From the NCBI RefSeq assembly GCF_002263215.1, contig NZ_NLFK01000004.1, positions 124,001 through 188,000 on the forward strand: DNA of 64,000 nucleotides, given 5' to 3'. The notes under the pieces were generated by a model that saw nothing but the letters and a program-made list of their open reading frames with translations, was not told the DNA's origin and made no database searches. Each line of letters begins with the position of its first letter. The stretch's first letter is position 1. Of this stretch, positions 9,680 through 19,637 are shown in pieces. Made by a program: the position numbers and the translations under genes. This stretch comes from Actinobacillus seminis (GTDB lineage: Bacteria > Pseudomonadota > Gammaproteobacteria > Enterobacterales > Pasteurellaceae).

Positions 9680-10678
9680 TTAAAGCGATTTTAATTTTGC
9701 CCACACAGTCTCATCAACCGGAATACCATTTGCTTTATTGTCGGCTAAAATGGTCGTAAATTCATGTCCCGGTAAACGTACAGGCACATTTGGATCTACC
9801 GGTTCTGCGGTTCTGACATATTCCATAATGCGATTTAATTTTTCATCCTTGGTTTTGCCATCAATTAAACGATCTACTTCAATTGCAATAAAGACTTGAG
9901 ATACGCAGTATTCATCGTCTTTATCTTCGGTTACTGCAGCGGTTGATTCCCCGTTGGAAAGCAAGGTTGCAATCATATCTAATACGATAGATAAGCCGGA
10001 ACCTTTCCAAAAGCCCATCGGCATCAAACGACGGTTTTTCTCTACCGTTGCCGGATCACGCGTCGGATTGTTATCATCATCAAAACCGGCATCCACAAAG
10101 GTTTGACGTCCGGCTAAACGGTGAACTTCCAACATTCCGTAAGAATACATAGAACAAGACATGTCGACCATCGTAATTGGCGTCGTTGGCACAGCAACGA
10201 TAAGCGGGTTTGTCCCGATACGACATTCTTTCGCTCCCCAAGGCGGCATCACTGCCAAAGCGTTGGTCCAACAAATCCCGATATAGCCTTGCTCGGCGGC
10301 TTGCCATCCATAGCTACCGCCTCGCATCCAGTGGTTGGCATTACGCAACGCCACAATACCAACACCATGTTGTTTCGCCACGTCAATGGCACGATCCATC
10401 ATTTTTTTCGCGGTCAAATTACCAATCGCTTGATGCGCATCCCATTGCTCAATCGCACCTAATGACAATACTTTTGTCGGCTCGGCATCCGGCACAATAT
10501 CACCGTTTTCCAATTGCTGAATAAAGCGCGGAAAGCGGTTTACCCCGTGCGAATAGGCGCCGGCTTGCGTGGTATCAGCAAATACTGTCGCACATTCTTC
10601 CGCAATGTCTTCACGCATATTGCGGGATAATAAAATGCGTTTAAATTCGGCTTTCAATTCATCGTAAGAAACTCTCAA
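9680..10678 (-). CDS. yiaK: 2,3-diketo-L-gulonate reductase
   Basis: NADH-dependent reductase of the LDH2/malate-lactate dehydrogenase family, 332 aa (E. coli DlgD/YiaK 332 aa). It reduces 2,3-diketo-L-gulonate to 3-keto-L-gulonate. Diagnostic are [23 protein letters not shown] near residue 35, the catalytic His-containing [36 protein letters not shown] from about residue 118, [10 protein letters not shown], and [19 protein letters not shown]. First gene of the minus-strand operon; its upstream region carries the putative YiaJ operator and a CRP-like site. Confidence 0.94.
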   Translation of the reverse strand: MRVSYDELKAEFKRILLSRNMREDIAEECATVFADTTQAGAYSHGVNRFPRFIQQLENGDIVPDAEPTKVLSLGAIEQWDAHQAIGNLTAKKMMDRAIDVAKQHGVGIVALRNANHWMRGGSYGWQAAEQGYIGICWTNALAVMPPWGAKECRIGTNPLIVAVPTTPITMVDMSCSMYSYGMLEVHRLAGRQTFVDAGFDDDNNPTRDPATVEKNRRLMPMGFWKGSGLSIVLDMIATLLSNGESTAAVTEDKDDEYCVSQVFIAIEVDRLIDGKTKDEKLNRIMEYVRTAEPVDPNVPVRLPGHEFTTILADNKANGIPVDETVWAKLKSL

Positions 10679-10701
10679 TCCCTTTTCTCCTTCGTTATCG
10701 G

Positions 10702-10726
10702 TTTCACATTATGAAATAATGTTTCA
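10702..10726. promoter_or_regulatory. Probable YiaJ (IclR-type) operator, three overlapping half-sites
   Basis: Alternating half-sites TTTCA (10702-10706), TGAAA (10712-10716) and TTTCA (10722-10726) are spaced by exactly 5 bases, so two perfect 15-bp palindromes overlap. IclR-family operators have the same TGAAA-N5-TTTCA type of geometry. The site is 24 bases upstream of the yiaK start, as expected for a repressor of the operon. Confidence 0.6.
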
Positions 10727-10815
10727 AAATTTACATGTTGTTGGTCAAAAAGTCAACTAAACAAAATAAATAAAAACCTTTATTAATCAATAATTTAAAT
10801 TATATTTTCTTAATT

Positions 10816-10831
10816 TGTGATCTGGATCCCA
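10816..10831. promoter_or_regulatory. CRP-like site in the yiaK-yiaJ divergent region
   Basis: TGTGA-TCTGGA-TCCCA matches the TGTGA-N6-TCACA consensus with one mismatch. It lies midway between the divergent operon and yiaJ, consistent with catabolite control of diketogulonate use. Confidence 0.55.
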
Positions 10832-10905
10832 TTTTTATCAGATAGTATTTTTTTATCGGCGGCGCTCTCGTTATACTAAAACGACGAACCCAATTGGAGA
10901 AAAAA

Positions 10906-11694
10906 ATGACAGAAGAAAGAAACGGGAAAAATCAAAGCCTCGTTCGTGGATTAAGGCTGATTGATATTTTAAGTAACTTCCCGAACGGTTGTCCGTTGGC
11001 AAAATTAGCCGAAATCTCGGAACTCAATAAAAGTACGGTACACCGCTTGTTGCAAGGGCTGCAAGATGAAGGATTTGTACAACCGGCAAGTTCTACCGGC
11101 AGCTACCGCTTAACCACCAAATGCCTCGGCATTGGGCAAAAAATTCTTGCCTCACTCAATATTATTCATATCGCCTCACCACACTTAGAAAGACTGAATT
11201 TAGCGTTAGGAGAAACCGTCAACTTTTCTAAACGTGAAAAAGATCATGCCATCATGATTTATAAATTGGAACCGACCATCGGAATGTTGAGAACACAAGC
11301 CTATATCGGGCAACGGTTGCAACTTTATTGTTCCGCCATGGGCAAAATTTATATGGCGTACGAAAGCAATAAAAATTACTTAGATTATTATTGGAATACG
11401 CAACAAAACGCCATTCAGCAATTAACCGAACATACCATTACGGATTTAACGGAAATGGAAAAAGAGCTGGCAACGGTGCGCCAAGAAGGATTTGCCATGG
11501 ATCGCGAGGAAAATGAAATTGGCGTGATGTGTATCGCCTGTCCGGTTTTTGATTTCTTCGGCAAGGTGGAATATTCAGTTTCAGTTTCCATGTCAACCTA
11601 CAAACTGCAACAAATCGGCATTGATTTTTTCTTACAGGAAATTCAACAAACCGCGCAAGATATTTCACGTGAGCTGGGCTATAATCTTCCCTAA
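10906..11694 (+). CDS. yiaJ: IclR-family repressor of the diketogulonate operon
   Basis: Cytoplasmic DNA-binding regulator, 262 aa: N-terminal winged helix-turn-helix (SLVRGLRLIDIL, then LAKLAEISELNKSTVHRLLQGLQDEGFV near residues 35-62) followed by the IclR ligand-binding domain with AMGKIYMAY and FAMDREENEIGVMCIACPVFD near 195. Start ATG 10906 is chosen because GGAG lies 6-7 bases upstream; a TTG four codons earlier would place the ribosome site inside the gene. Divergent from yiaK, which it probably represses in the absence of substrate. A clear terminator follows. Confidence 0.92.
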   Translation: MTEERNGKNQSLVRGLRLIDILSNFPNGCPLAKLAEISELNKSTVHRLLQGLQDEGFVQPASSTGSYRLTTKCLGIGQKILASLNIIHIASPHLERLNLALGETVNFSKREKDHAIMIYKLEPTIGMLRTQAYIGQRLQLYCSAMGKIYMAYESNKNYLDYYWNTQQNAIQQLTEHTITDLTEMEKELATVRQEGFAMDREENEIGVMCIACPVFDFFGKVEYSVSVSMSTYKLQQIGIDFFLQEIQQTAQDISRELGYNLP

Positions 11695-11716
11695 CAATAG
11701 GTTAGCCATACCAAAC

Positions 11717-11749
11717 AAAAATCCTTGAGCTGTCACTCAAGGATTTTTT
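11717..11749. terminator. Bidirectional terminator between yiaJ and tktA
   Basis: AAAAATCCTTGAG and CTCAAGGATTTTT form a perfect stem of about 13 bp with a short loop, A tract on one side and T tract on the other. It serves the convergent yiaJ and tktA genes. Confidence 0.85.
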
Positions 11750-11775
11750 GTTAAGTAGCAAAGTGCGGTCGAAAT

Positions 11776-13782
11776 TTATAAAATTTCTTTTGCTTTCGCG
11801 ACCACGTTTTCTACAGTGAAACCAAATAATTTAAATAATTGGTCTGCCGGTGCAGATTCACCAAAGCTATTCATGCCCACAATGCGACCTTCAAAGCCCA
11901 CGTATTTGTACCAGAAATCGCTAATGCCCGCTTCAATTGCCACACGTTTGGTGACATGACTTGGCAAGACTTTTTCACGATACGCCGCATCTTGTTTGTC
12001 AAACACATTGGTATTCGGCATAGACACCACGCGGACTTTTGTTCCTTCCGCATCCAACGCTTCCGCCGCTTTCATCGCTAATTCCACTTCGGAACCGGTT
12101 GCAATCAAGATCAAATCCGGGCAATCGCCTTTTTCACAGCATTCACGCAAGATATAACCACCGCGTTTCACGTTTTCCAATTGCTCGGAAGTGCGGTTCA
12201 TTTGTGCGAGGTTTTGGCGCGTGAAAATTAATGCACTCGGACCATCTTGACGCTCAACTGCCGCTTTCCACGCAATCGCGGATTCCACTTGGTCACAAGG
12301 GCGCCATGTTTCAAGATTTGGAATTAAACGTAAGGCGCCGGTTTGTTCAACAGGTTGGTGAGTCGGACCATCTTCACCCAAACCGATAGAATCGTGGGTA
12401 TAAACAAATAATGCACGTTGTTTCATCAACGCCGCCATGCGCACGGCATTGTGTGCATATTCCATAAACATTAAGAACGTCGCACCGTAAGGGATGAAGC
12501 CGCCATGCAATGCAATCCCGTTCATGATCGCAGACATACCAAATTCACGCACACCGTAGTTGATATAGTTACCATCGACGTTTTCAGTAGCACGAATTGG
12601 TTTGGAACCGGACCATAAGGTTAAGTTGGATCCTGCTAAGTCTGCTGAACCGCCTAAAAATTCCGGTAATAATTTCGCATAGGCTTCAATCGCATTTTGT
12701 GAGGCTTTGCGGCTGGCAATATTCGCCGGATTAGCTTGTAATTTTTCTACAAAGGCTTGGCTTTCTTGTGCCCAATTTGCCGGTAATTCACCGCTTAAAC
12801 GACGTTTTAATTCCGCGGCTAATTCCGGATAGGCTTTCGCATATGCCGCGAATTTTTCATTCCATGCGGCTTCCGCTGCCTGACCTTTCGCTTTGGCATC
12901 CCAGTTAGCATAAATTTCCGCCGGAATTTCAAACGACGCATAGTTCCAATTTAAATTTTTACGGGTTAAGGCAATTTCTTCATCACCCAATGGCGCGCCA
13001 TGGCTATCGTGGCTGTTTTGTTTGTTCGGAGAACCGAAGCCGATAATGGTTTTGCAAATAATTAGCGTCGGTTTGTTTTTCTCTGCTTGCGCTTGTTTTA
13101 CGGCATCTAAAATTTGTTCGGAATTATGTCCGTCAATCGCAGGAATTACGTGCCAACCGTAAGCTTCAAAGCGTTTTTGCGTATCATCCGTAAACCAACC
13201 GTCCACATGACCATCAATCGAAATATTATTATCATCATAGAACGCAATTAATTTACCCAAGCCTAAGGTTCCCGCTAATGAACAGGCTTCGTGTGAAATC
13301 CCTTCCATTAAACAACCATCGCCCAAGAACGCGTAAGTATAATGATCAATGACTTCATGACCCGCGCGGTTAAATTGTGCCGCTAAGGTTTTTTCCGCAA
13401 TTGCCATACCCACTGCATTGGTGATTCCTTGACCTAATGGACCGGTTGTGGTTTCTACGCCCGGTGCATAACCGTATTCCGGGTGCCCCGGCGTTTTTGA
13501 GTGTAATTGACGGAATTGTTTTAAATCTTCAATGGAAAGATCATAGCCGGTAAGGTGTAACAGGCTATAAATCAACATGGAACCATGTCCGTTAGAAAGC
13601 ACAAATCTATCGCGGTTTGCCCATTTCGGATTGGTTGGATTATGCTTTAAAAAATCACGCCATAATACTTCTGCAATGTCCGCCATGCCCATTGGTGCGC
13701 CGGGGTGACCTGACTTCGCTTTTTGGACGGCGTCCATACTTAAAAAGCGAATTGCATTGGCTAATTCTTTACGTGTTACCAT
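11776..13782 (-). CDS. tktA: Transketolase
   Basis: Thiamine-diphosphate enzyme of the non-oxidative pentose phosphate pathway, 668 aa (usual 663-670). Visible are the catalytic His26 in SGHPGAPMG, the second His in [18 protein letters not shown], the TPP/Mg motif [18 protein letters not shown] running to [11 protein letters not shown] near residues 155-190, the pyrimidine-domain [16 protein letters not shown] and the [19 protein letters not shown] loop near 470. Good AAGGAG ribosome site. It processes the D-xylulose 5-phosphate that the adjacent operon produces, a neighbourhood also known in Haemophilus. Confidence 0.97.
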   Translation of the reverse strand: MVTRKELANAIRFLSMDAVQKAKSGHPGAPMGMADIAEVLWRDFLKHNPTNPKWANRDRFVLSNGHGSMLIYSLLHLTGYDLSIEDLKQFRQLHSKTPGHPEYGYAPGVETTTGPLGQGITNAVGMAIAEKTLAAQFNRAGHEVIDHYTYAFLGDGCLMEGISHEACSLAGTLGLGKLIAFYDDNNISIDGHVDGWFTDDTQKRFEAYGWHVIPAIDGHNSEQILDAVKQAQAEKNKPTLIICKTIIGFGSPNKQNSHDSHGAPLGDEEIALTRKNLNWNYASFEIPAEIYANWDAKAKGQAAEAAWNEKFAAYAKAYPELAAELKRRLSGELPANWAQESQAFVEKLQANPANIASRKASQNAIEAYAKLLPEFLGGSADLAGSNLTLWSGSKPIRATENVDGNYINYGVREFGMSAIMNGIALHGGFIPYGATFLMFMEYAHNAVRMAALMKQRALFVYTHDSIGLGEDGPTHQPVEQTGALRLIPNLETWRPCDQVESAIAWKAAVERQDGPSALIFTRQNLAQMNRTSEQLENVKRGGYILRECCEKGDCPDLILIATGSEVELAMKAAEALDAEGTKVRVVSMPNTNVFDKQDAAYREKVLPSHVTKRVAIEAGISDFWYKYVGFEGRIVGMNSFGESAPADQLFKLFGFTVENVVAKAKEIL

Positions 13783-14052
13783 TTTGTTCTCCTTGTGTAG
13801 TTACTTTTAAACCGCTTTTAGCGATTTGCTCAATCATATTCAAATAAAAATTCAAACTCAATTATTGTACTCTATTTTAATTTAAAAAAGACGAATTAAT
13901 GCTATTGGTGGCAAAAATGATACAATTTTTTACCGCCCTTTCCCTCGCTTATTGTCGTCATTCCGTTTCGTCCACATTTTGTTCGGTATTTATCGCCTTT
14001 TAGTAATTATTTCGGTAGAATTAGGCGTCTAAATAGTAATTGAGATATTTTT

Positions 14053-15384
14053 ATGAGTTCTACCCCAAACATTGGTTTTGTCAGTTTAGGTTGCCCAAAA
14101 AACTTGGTGGATTCCGAGCGCATTTTAACGGAATTACGTGCTGACGGTTATAACATTATCCCGAGCTATGAAAATGCCGATTTAGTTATCGTCAATACTT
14201 GTGGTTTTATTGATAGTGCGGTTCAAGAATCTTTAGAAGCGATCGGCGAAGCATTGGAAGAAAACGGGAAAGTGATCGTCACAGGTTGCTTGGGCGCTAA
14301 AGAAGATCGTATTCGCGAAGTGCATCCAAAAGTCTTAGAGGTTACCGGTCCGCACAGCTATGAAGCGGTGATGACACAGGTATATAAATATGTACCGAAA
14401 CCGGAATATAATCCATATCTCAACCTAGTGCCGGCACAAGGGGTGAAATTAACACCGAAACATTACGCCTATCTTAAAATTTCCGAAGGCTGCGATCATC
14501 GTTGTACTTTCTGTATCATTCCGTCCATGCGCGGCGATTTGGACAGCCGTCCTATCACCCAAATTTTGGATGAAGCAAAACGCTTGGTTAATGCCGGCGT
14601 TAAAGAATTATTGGTCGTATCGCAAGATACATCCGCTTATTCCTTAGACCAAAGGCGCGAAAATCAAAATAAAACTGTCTTTTGGGACGGAAAACCGATT
14701 AAAAATAATTTAATCAGTCTATGTGAACAACTCGGTTCTTTAGGCATTTGGGTACGCCTGCATTATGTCTATCCTTATCCGCACGTAGATGATCTTATCC
14801 CATTGATGGCTCAAGGAAAAATCCTACCTTATTTGGATATTCCATTACAGCACGCCAGCCCGAAAATTTTAAAAGCAATGAAACGGCCCGGCGCCATTGA
14901 GAAAACTCTCGAGCGGATTAAAAAATGGCGCGAAATTTGCCCGCACTTAACCTTGCGATCTACCTTTATCGTCGGCTTTCCCAGCGAAACGGAGGAGGAT
15001 TTCCAATTATTATTAGATTTCCTTAAAGAAGCGCAATTAGATCGTGTCGGTTGCTTTAAATTTAGCCCGGTTGAAGGCTCGGTTGCGACCACTATGCCGG
15101 ATCAAGTACCGGAAGAGGTGAAAGAAGAACGCTTTCATCGCTTTATGCAATTGCAACAGCAAATTTCTGCAGCACGTTTGCAGCAAAAAATCGGACAAAC
15201 CTTAAGTGTAATCGTGGACGACATTGATGAAGACGGGATTATTGGTCGCTCCATGGCAGATGCGCCGGAAATTGATGGTGTAGTTTATGTTGAAAACCGT
15301 TCGAATTTGGAAGTAAAAGTAGGGCAATTGATTTCCGTGACCATCACCCAAGCCGATAATTATGACTTGTGGGGAACATGTTAA
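14053..15384 (+). CDS. rimO: Ribosomal protein S12 methylthiotransferase
   Basis: Radical SAM enzyme that methylthiolates the conserved Asp of ribosomal protein S12. 443 aa, E. coli 441. Domains in order: N-terminal UPF0004 with the three auxiliary cluster cysteines ([28 protein letters not shown]), the radical SAM cluster in CDHRCTFC near residue 147 followed by [20 protein letters not shown], and a C-terminal TRAM domain from about residue 375. The gene is divergent from tktA with about 270 bases between. Confidence 0.97.
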   Translation: MSSTPNIGFVSLGCPKNLVDSERILTELRADGYNIIPSYENADLVIVNTCGFIDSAVQESLEAIGEALEENGKVIVTGCLGAKEDRIREVHPKVLEVTGPHSYEAVMTQVYKYVPKPEYNPYLNLVPAQGVKLTPKHYAYLKISEGCDHRCTFCIIPSMRGDLDSRPITQILDEAKRLVNAGVKELLVVSQDTSAYSLDQRRENQNKTVFWDGKPIKNNLISLCEQLGSLGIWVRLHYVYPYPHVDDLIPLMAQGKILPYLDIPLQHASPKILKAMKRPGAIEKTLERIKKWREICPHLTLRSTFIVGFPSETEEDFQLLLDFLKEAQLDRVGCFKFSPVEGSVATTMPDQVPEEVKEERFHRFMQLQQQISAARLQQKIGQTLSVIVDDIDEDGIIGRSMADAPEIDGVVYVENRSNLEVKVGQLISVTITQADNYDLWGTC

Positions 15385-15415
15385 ACCTATCAGTTACAAC
15401 ACTTAGAAACAATTT

Positions 15416-15505
15416 ATGTCAGAAAATACGAATTCACCAATCCAAACCAAAGGCGAAAGCAAAACGCAAGCCTACGACCAAGAAAAAGGTCTGAAATTAC
15501 AGTGA
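15416..15505 (+). CDS. Possible 29-residue ORF or gene remnant behind rimO
   Basis: ATG at 15416 opens a hydrophilic 29-codon frame (MSENTNSPIQTKGESK...) ending TGA at 15505, only 31 bases after rimO. There is no convincing ribosome site. It looks like the N-terminus of a soluble protein and may be what is left of a gene lost when mobile DNA inserted just downstream. I do not recognise it. Confidence 0.25.
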   Translation: MSENTNSPIQTKGESKTQAYDQEKGLKLQ

Positions 15506-15535
15506 CACTAGTAAAAAAATGGTTGGTGGAAAGTA

Positions 15536-15577
15536 GTTTAAAGCCTTATGTTACAGGCTTTAAACCACTATTTTTAA
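15536..15577 (+). terminator. Hairpin terminator downstream of rimO
   Basis: GTTTAAAGCCT (15536-15546) pairs perfectly with AGGCTTTAAAC (15555-15565); a T5 run follows at about 15570. It probably ends the rimO transcript just before the IS1016 derivative. Confidence 0.65.
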
Positions 15578-15581
15578 ATTA

Positions 15582-15829
15582 GGGGGTGTCCTCAAATTTC
15601 CTTTAAACATCTCTACGTAAAGACTGTTTTCGATAGATGAATAGACGTAAACATGAAAATGCTGCAGTCATTTTGTTTACATTTACTCACTATGTGGCTG
15701 TTTTGGCGGTAACGCCGGTAACAAAAACAGTTCAATGAGTTTATTTTGTTTATGCTGACTTAGATGACTTTTTCTCATTGGGTTATCTTAACTGAAATAT
15801 AGTTTTTAGTTGTTATCTAGGTCAGCCCC
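15582..15829 (-). mobile_element. Internally deleted IS1016 derivative (248 bp, MITE-like) with 8-bp duplication
   Basis: On the minus strand the element opens with the IS1016 terminal repeat GGGGCTGACCTAG, then a degenerate transposase start (MRKSHLSQHKQNKLIELF, resuming out of frame with NKMTAAFSCLRLFIYR and VEMFKGN), matching the first third of the IS1595-family IS1016 transposase. Right after the equivalent of FEGE it jumps to a second terminal repeat, GGGGGTGTCCTC (15582 on the plus strand, 9 of 12 identical to the other end). The flanks TTAAATTA (15574-15581) and TTAAGTTA (15830-15837) are a 7/8 match, the 8-bp duplication expected for this family. Non-autonomous and old. It ends about 10 bases from the catalase stop. 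Confidence 0.75.
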
Positions 15830-15839
15830 TTAAGTTATA

Positions 15840-17288
15840 CTATTTTGCCAATTTTGCACGGATATCAGAGGCAAGCTGTAGGCTGACTTTCTCAAAGTGC
15901 GCCAATTGTTTTTCTACTACTGCAGGATCAGTAACTTCCGCTAAACTTGCAGCAAAGTTGCTTGCCAAGCGAGATTTTTGGTTCGTATCGAAAAGATGAT
16001 ACAACGCCGCTGGTTGGCTGTAGTAATCTTCATCATATTCACGGAAATCAAAATGTGCGGCTTCGCGTTCCAACTGCAATGAAAGCTGATCATGCGTTGG
16101 AACATAAGTATCAAAACGGTTTGGTGCATAGTTCGGATGTTCTCCACCGTTATTATCCACGCGCATTGCCCCATCTCGGTGAGTAGTATGGTATGGACAT
16201 TTCGGTGCATTAACCGGAATTTGATGGTGATTTACCCCGAGACGATAACGTTGCGCATCTTGGTAAGAGAACAAACGACCTTGGAGCATACGATCCGGCG
16301 AGAAGCCAATTCCGGGCACGATATTAGACGGTGCAAATGCGGCTTGTTCCACTTCGGCAAAATAGTTTTGTGGGTTACGATTTAATTCCAACACACCAAT
16401 ATCAATAACCGGATATTCTTTGTGTGGCCATACTTTAGTTAAATCAAAGGCATAATTATGTTTCGCAGCGTCTGCTTCCGGCATAATTTGGATTTGCACA
16501 TTCCAGCGCGGGAAATCCCCTTTAGCAATAGCTTCATATAAATCTTGTTGGCTGGATTCACGATTTTCACCAATCACTCTTGCCGCTTCTTCATTGGTAA
16601 AATAGCGATGTCCTTGTTGGGTTTTGAAATGGAATTTCACCCAAAAACGCTCATTGTTGGCATTAATAAAACTATAGGTATGACTGCCATAACCATTCAT
16701 ATGACGCAATGACGCCGGAATACCGCGATCGCTAAATAAAATCATGATTTGATGCATGGATTCAGGATGGCGAGACCAGAAATCCCACGCCGCCGTAGCA
16801 TCACGTAGGTTTGTTTGCGGATTGCGTTTTTGTGTATGAATAAAATCAGGGAATTTAAGCGGATCACGAATAAAGAAAACCGGCGTATTATTACCCACTA
16901 AATCCCAGTTCCCTTCTTCAGTATAAAATTTTAAAGAGAAACCGCGTACATCACGTTCCGCATCCGCCGCACCGCGTTCCCCTGCCACGGTTGAAAAACG
17001 CAATAACACTTCCGTTTTTGCACCCGGCTTAAATACTGCCGCTTTGGTATATTGTGTTATATCTTCGGTCACCGTAAATGTCCCATATGCGGCAGAGCCT
17101 TTAGCGTGAACCACACGTTCAGGAATGCGCTCACGAGCAAAATGCGCTAATTTTTCTTGAAACCAAACATCTTGTAGCAATAACGGGCCTTTCGGACCGG
17201 CTGACATGGTATTATCGTTATCTACAACCGGTGCGCCGGCGGCATTCGTTAATGTTTTAGATTGATGATCAAATGGACATTTTGACAT
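15840..17288 (-). CDS. hktE: Monofunctional haem catalase (HktE/KatA type)
   Basis: Degrades hydrogen peroxide; small-subunit clade III catalase of 482 aa. Seen in order: the distal His region [19 protein letters not shown] near residue 55, [46 protein letters not shown] near 97-145, and the proximal Tyr motif [23 protein letters not shown] near 340. Flanked on both sides by transposon remnants, with about 300 AT-rich bases upstream for its promoter. The symbol follows Haemophilus usage; katA would be equivalent. Confidence 0.95.
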   Translation of the reverse strand: MSKCPFDHQSKTLTNAAGAPVVDNDNTMSAGPKGPLLLQDVWFQEKLAHFARERIPERVVHAKGSAAYGTFTVTEDITQYTKAAVFKPGAKTEVLLRFSTVAGERGAADAERDVRGFSLKFYTEEGNWDLVGNNTPVFFIRDPLKFPDFIHTQKRNPQTNLRDATAAWDFWSRHPESMHQIMILFSDRGIPASLRHMNGYGSHTYSFINANNERFWVKFHFKTQQGHRYFTNEEAARVIGENRESSQQDLYEAIAKGDFPRWNVQIQIMPEADAAKHNYAFDLTKVWPHKEYPVIDIGVLELNRNPQNYFAEVEQAAFAPSNIVPGIGFSPDRMLQGRLFSYQDAQRYRLGVNHHQIPVNAPKCPYHTTHRDGAMRVDNNGGEHPNYAPNRFDTYVPTHDQLSLQLEREAAHFDFREYDEDYYSQPAALYHLFDTNQKSRLASNFAASLAEVTDPAVVEKQLAHFEKVSLQLASDIRAKLAK

Positions 17289-17579
17289 AAATTTACCCCT
17301 TTTTTCTTGTATTTACGATTTTGGATTAACAATCTGAAATCAAATGAGCGACTGCTCATAGTTGATTATAGTATTATCCGGAAAACGAAGGCAATCTATC
17401 AGTTTAATCGAACTTGACGATTAAATTTCAATTATTGAACTATTAAAACTATCAAAATAATTTGATATAGACAAAAGTGTGATCAGTTTTCTATCTATAG
17501 TTTGTGCTTTATGGCAGCATATAGCAAAATTTTAGCTAGACTCTTCACATATTTAACCCATTTCAAACCATATATTCGG
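17289..17579. other. AT-rich region upstream of catalase
   Basis: No coding frame is visible. It presumably holds the catalase promoter; I could not find a convincing OxyR site. A TGTGA motif around 17478-17482 lacks a good partner half-site. Confidence 0.35.
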
Positions 17580-17885
17580 TACAATACCGATATGAATTAA
17601 GTCGTAGACCAAGTGCACAGTTATCAGCCGTTATTAGCGAAAAATAGGATTCAACAACGTATGTCTAGAAAAGGAAAAAGCCTAGATGATAATGCAACAA
17701 TAGAAAGTTTTTTCGAACGAATGAATACAGAACATGTTTACGGAAAACCTTGAATATATTGATAGACTCAAACAGGCAGTCCATGACAATCGACGTTACT
17801 ATAATGAAGAACGAATTCAACTAAAACTAAAAAAACTGACTCCGATACAATATCGAAATCAGTCCTTTGAATGATTGTCCGGCTT
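17580..17885 (+). mobile_element. IS3-family transposase OrfB remnant
   Basis: Broken frames encode the C-terminal part of an IS3/IS150-type transposase: KNRIQQRMSRKGKSLDDNATIESFFERMNTEHVYG, then after a frame change YIDRLKQAVHDNRRYYNEERIQLKLKKLTPIQYRNQSFE and stop at about 17870. This covers the last DDE glutamate (ESFFERM) and the classic YYNEERIQ/SPIQYR tail. The 5' three quarters of the element are absent, so it is dead. A related tail remnant is found at 47876-47953. Confidence 0.75.
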
Positions 17886-17923
17886 TTTGAGAGCAGATCA
17901 AAAAACATACGTTTTTTACATAA

Positions 17924-17970
17924 AAAGTGCGGTTAACTTTTGAAAAGTTTTCTAATTTCTACCGCACTTT
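17924..17970. terminator. Inverted uptake-signal pair downstream of the mltF operon
   Basis: AAAGTGCGGT and ACCGCACTTT face each other with an intervening AACTTTTGAAAAGTT palindrome, giving a long stem. On the minus strand it follows the small ORF at 17978-18127 and probably terminates the mltF transcript. Confidence 0.55.
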
Positions 17971-17977
17971 ATTCCTC

Positions 17978-18127
17978 TTAGTAACAAATATCCTGCACCA
18001 CAAATTGAAGTACGTGTCGAGCGGCACGTCTGGCTTTACTCTGTTTTAAGCGTCTTATCCGTGCGGTGCGTTGTGATAAATTATTAATTGTACTTTTCTT
18101 TTTCAAAAATGTTTTGCGTTTAAGCAT
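17978..18127 (-). CDS. Small, very basic protein translated with mltF
   Basis: A 49-codon frame (MLKRKTFLKKKSTINN..., then RTARIRRLKQSKARRAARHVLQ, ending in DICY) begins 9 bases behind the mltF stop, with an AGAGG ribosome site spaced 7 bases from the ATG and lying across the end of mltF. About a third of the residues are Lys or Arg, and the middle is a likely amphipathic basic helix. Start signal, spacing and operon position argue that it is real. I do not recognise a family; an RNA- or membrane-binding role is only a guess from charge. Confidence 0.6.
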   Translation of the reverse strand: MLKRKTFLKKKSTINNLSQRTARIRRLKQSKARRAARHVLQFVVQDICY

Positions 18128-18136
18128 AATATACCT

Positions 18137-19612
18137 CTAGTCTTTTTCATTATTGTTGTTATTTTTTAATTCATTTTCATTTGATACGGGCTCCTGTGAC
18201 ACTGTCGGAGCTTCTGCCGGCGTTACATTTTCTTCCTGCAAGTTTTGCTGAACACGATAATAATTCATGATACTATTCATATAGCGACGGATATTTTCCA
18301 CATATTGATAAGCTTCGTAGCCACGCGCATAACCATATTTCAAATGGGTATAATAGCGTTTCTCCGCCAATAACGGTAAATTTTTCTTTACATCCAACCA
18401 ATTATCTTGATTGCCGCCCAAATTTTTCGTCAAACGGCGCGCATCCAATAAATGCCCTAAGCCCATATTATATGCTGCTAAAGCAAACCAAATTCGATCT
18501 TCTTGCATAATACTATCAGGCAGTTGCGATAAGAGTAAATGCAAATATTTCGAACCGGCTTTGATACTTTGTTCCGGATCTAGACGATTGGTGATTTTCA
18601 TTCGATCGGCGGTGGCTTTGGTTAACATCATCATACCTCTCACACCGGTCGGCGAGGTCGCCTCTGGATTCCAGTGGGATTCTTGATAAGCAATGGCTGC
18701 CAATAACCGCCAATCCAAATCACCGCGATATTTTTCAAATAAAGCAGCAAATTTGGGTAACACCGTCTCAATTGCATTCAGATAGGAACGCGTATCTACA
18801 TAATCAAATTCAGCCAAGTGACTAAAATATTTTTCTTCAATGCGAGCAATCAGACCGTTTTCAATGGATTGATTCATAAAATCCAACAATGCCGCTTGCA
18901 ATTCACTATAAGCATGATTAACCAAATACCAATGTACCGTAGCTTCATCCGCCACATCAAACGCAACAGCAATTTGCGGTTTAATCTGCTGCGTAACAGA
19001 AACATTGATGGAATTGGCAATAGTGTAATCTAATTTACCTTCGGCGACTTGTAACAATAACTCTTCCGGTGATCGATCCGAGACTGTCCAAGTTAAATTA
19101 GGCAATTTTCCTTTTAATTCGGATAACAAGGTATTGATTTCCGAACCTTTTGAAATAACTAATTTTCCATTTAGCCCGTTTAAGGAAGAGGGACGAGTTT
19201 TGCCTTTTTGATAAACCAATTGCCAAGAAGCCGAGTAATATGCCGGTCCCAGTTGAAAATGATCAATTTTCTGCTTTTGATATAATAAATTTGCGGCCGC
19301 AATATCAATTTTGTGGCTTGTCAATGCAGAAAATAATTCATCCTCAGTGGACATAGGAACAATATCTAATTCAACATTAAGATACTCGGCAAAGGCTTTT
19401 GCCAGTTCATATTCCAATCCTGCCGGACCGTTTGAACCGATAAAATAAGATACCGGATTATTTATTGTTCCAACGACGAGTTTACCTCGAGTTTGAATGG
19501 CAATATAAGGGTTTTCTTCCGATTGCATGATCCGTTGCCAAGGAAATACCATGTCAATCGCCCAAAGCAGCAATGCGACAGCACAAATCAGTCGAATAAA
19601 TAAACCTTTCAA
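18137..19612 (-). CDS. mltF: Membrane-bound lytic murein transglycosylase F
   Basis: Cleaves peptidoglycan glycan strands to 1,6-anhydromuropeptides at the outer membrane's inner face. 491 aa: N-terminal hydrophobic export segment ([20 protein letters not shown]), a periplasmic binding-protein family 3 domain from about residue 40 to 265 ([35 protein letters not shown]), then the lysozyme-like SLT domain with the catalytic Glu in [24 protein letters not shown] near residue 310. The C-terminal tail is Asn-rich. 25 bases behind perM. Confidence 0.93.
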   Translation of the reverse strand: MKGLFIRLICAVALLLWAIDMVFPWQRIMQSEENPYIAIQTRGKLVVGTINNPVSYFIGSNGPAGLEYELAKAFAEYLNVELDIVPMSTEDELFSALTSHKIDIAAANLLYQKQKIDHFQLGPAYYSASWQLVYQKGKTRPSSLNGLNGKLVISKGSEINTLLSELKGKLPNLTWTVSDRSPEELLLQVAEGKLDYTIANSINVSVTQQIKPQIAVAFDVADEATVHWYLVNHAYSELQAALLDFMNQSIENGLIARIEEKYFSHLAEFDYVDTRSYLNAIETVLPKFAALFEKYRGDLDWRLLAAIAYQESHWNPEATSPTGVRGMMMLTKATADRMKITNRLDPEQSIKAGSKYLHLLLSQLPDSIMQEDRIWFALAAYNMGLGHLLDARRLTKNLGGNQDNWLDVKKNLPLLAEKRYYTHLKYGYARGYEAYQYVENIRRYMNSIMNYYRVQQNLQEENVTPAEAPTVSQEPVSNENELKNNNNNEKD

Positions 19613-19637
19613 ATACGACTATCCTATTTTCAATTGA

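Noticed and set aside
10121-10524. Plus-strand ORFs opposite yiaK (104 and 113 codons)
   Set aside because: They are antisense shadows of a well-conserved enzyme, with low-complexity, His/Arg-rich products and no ribosome sites.
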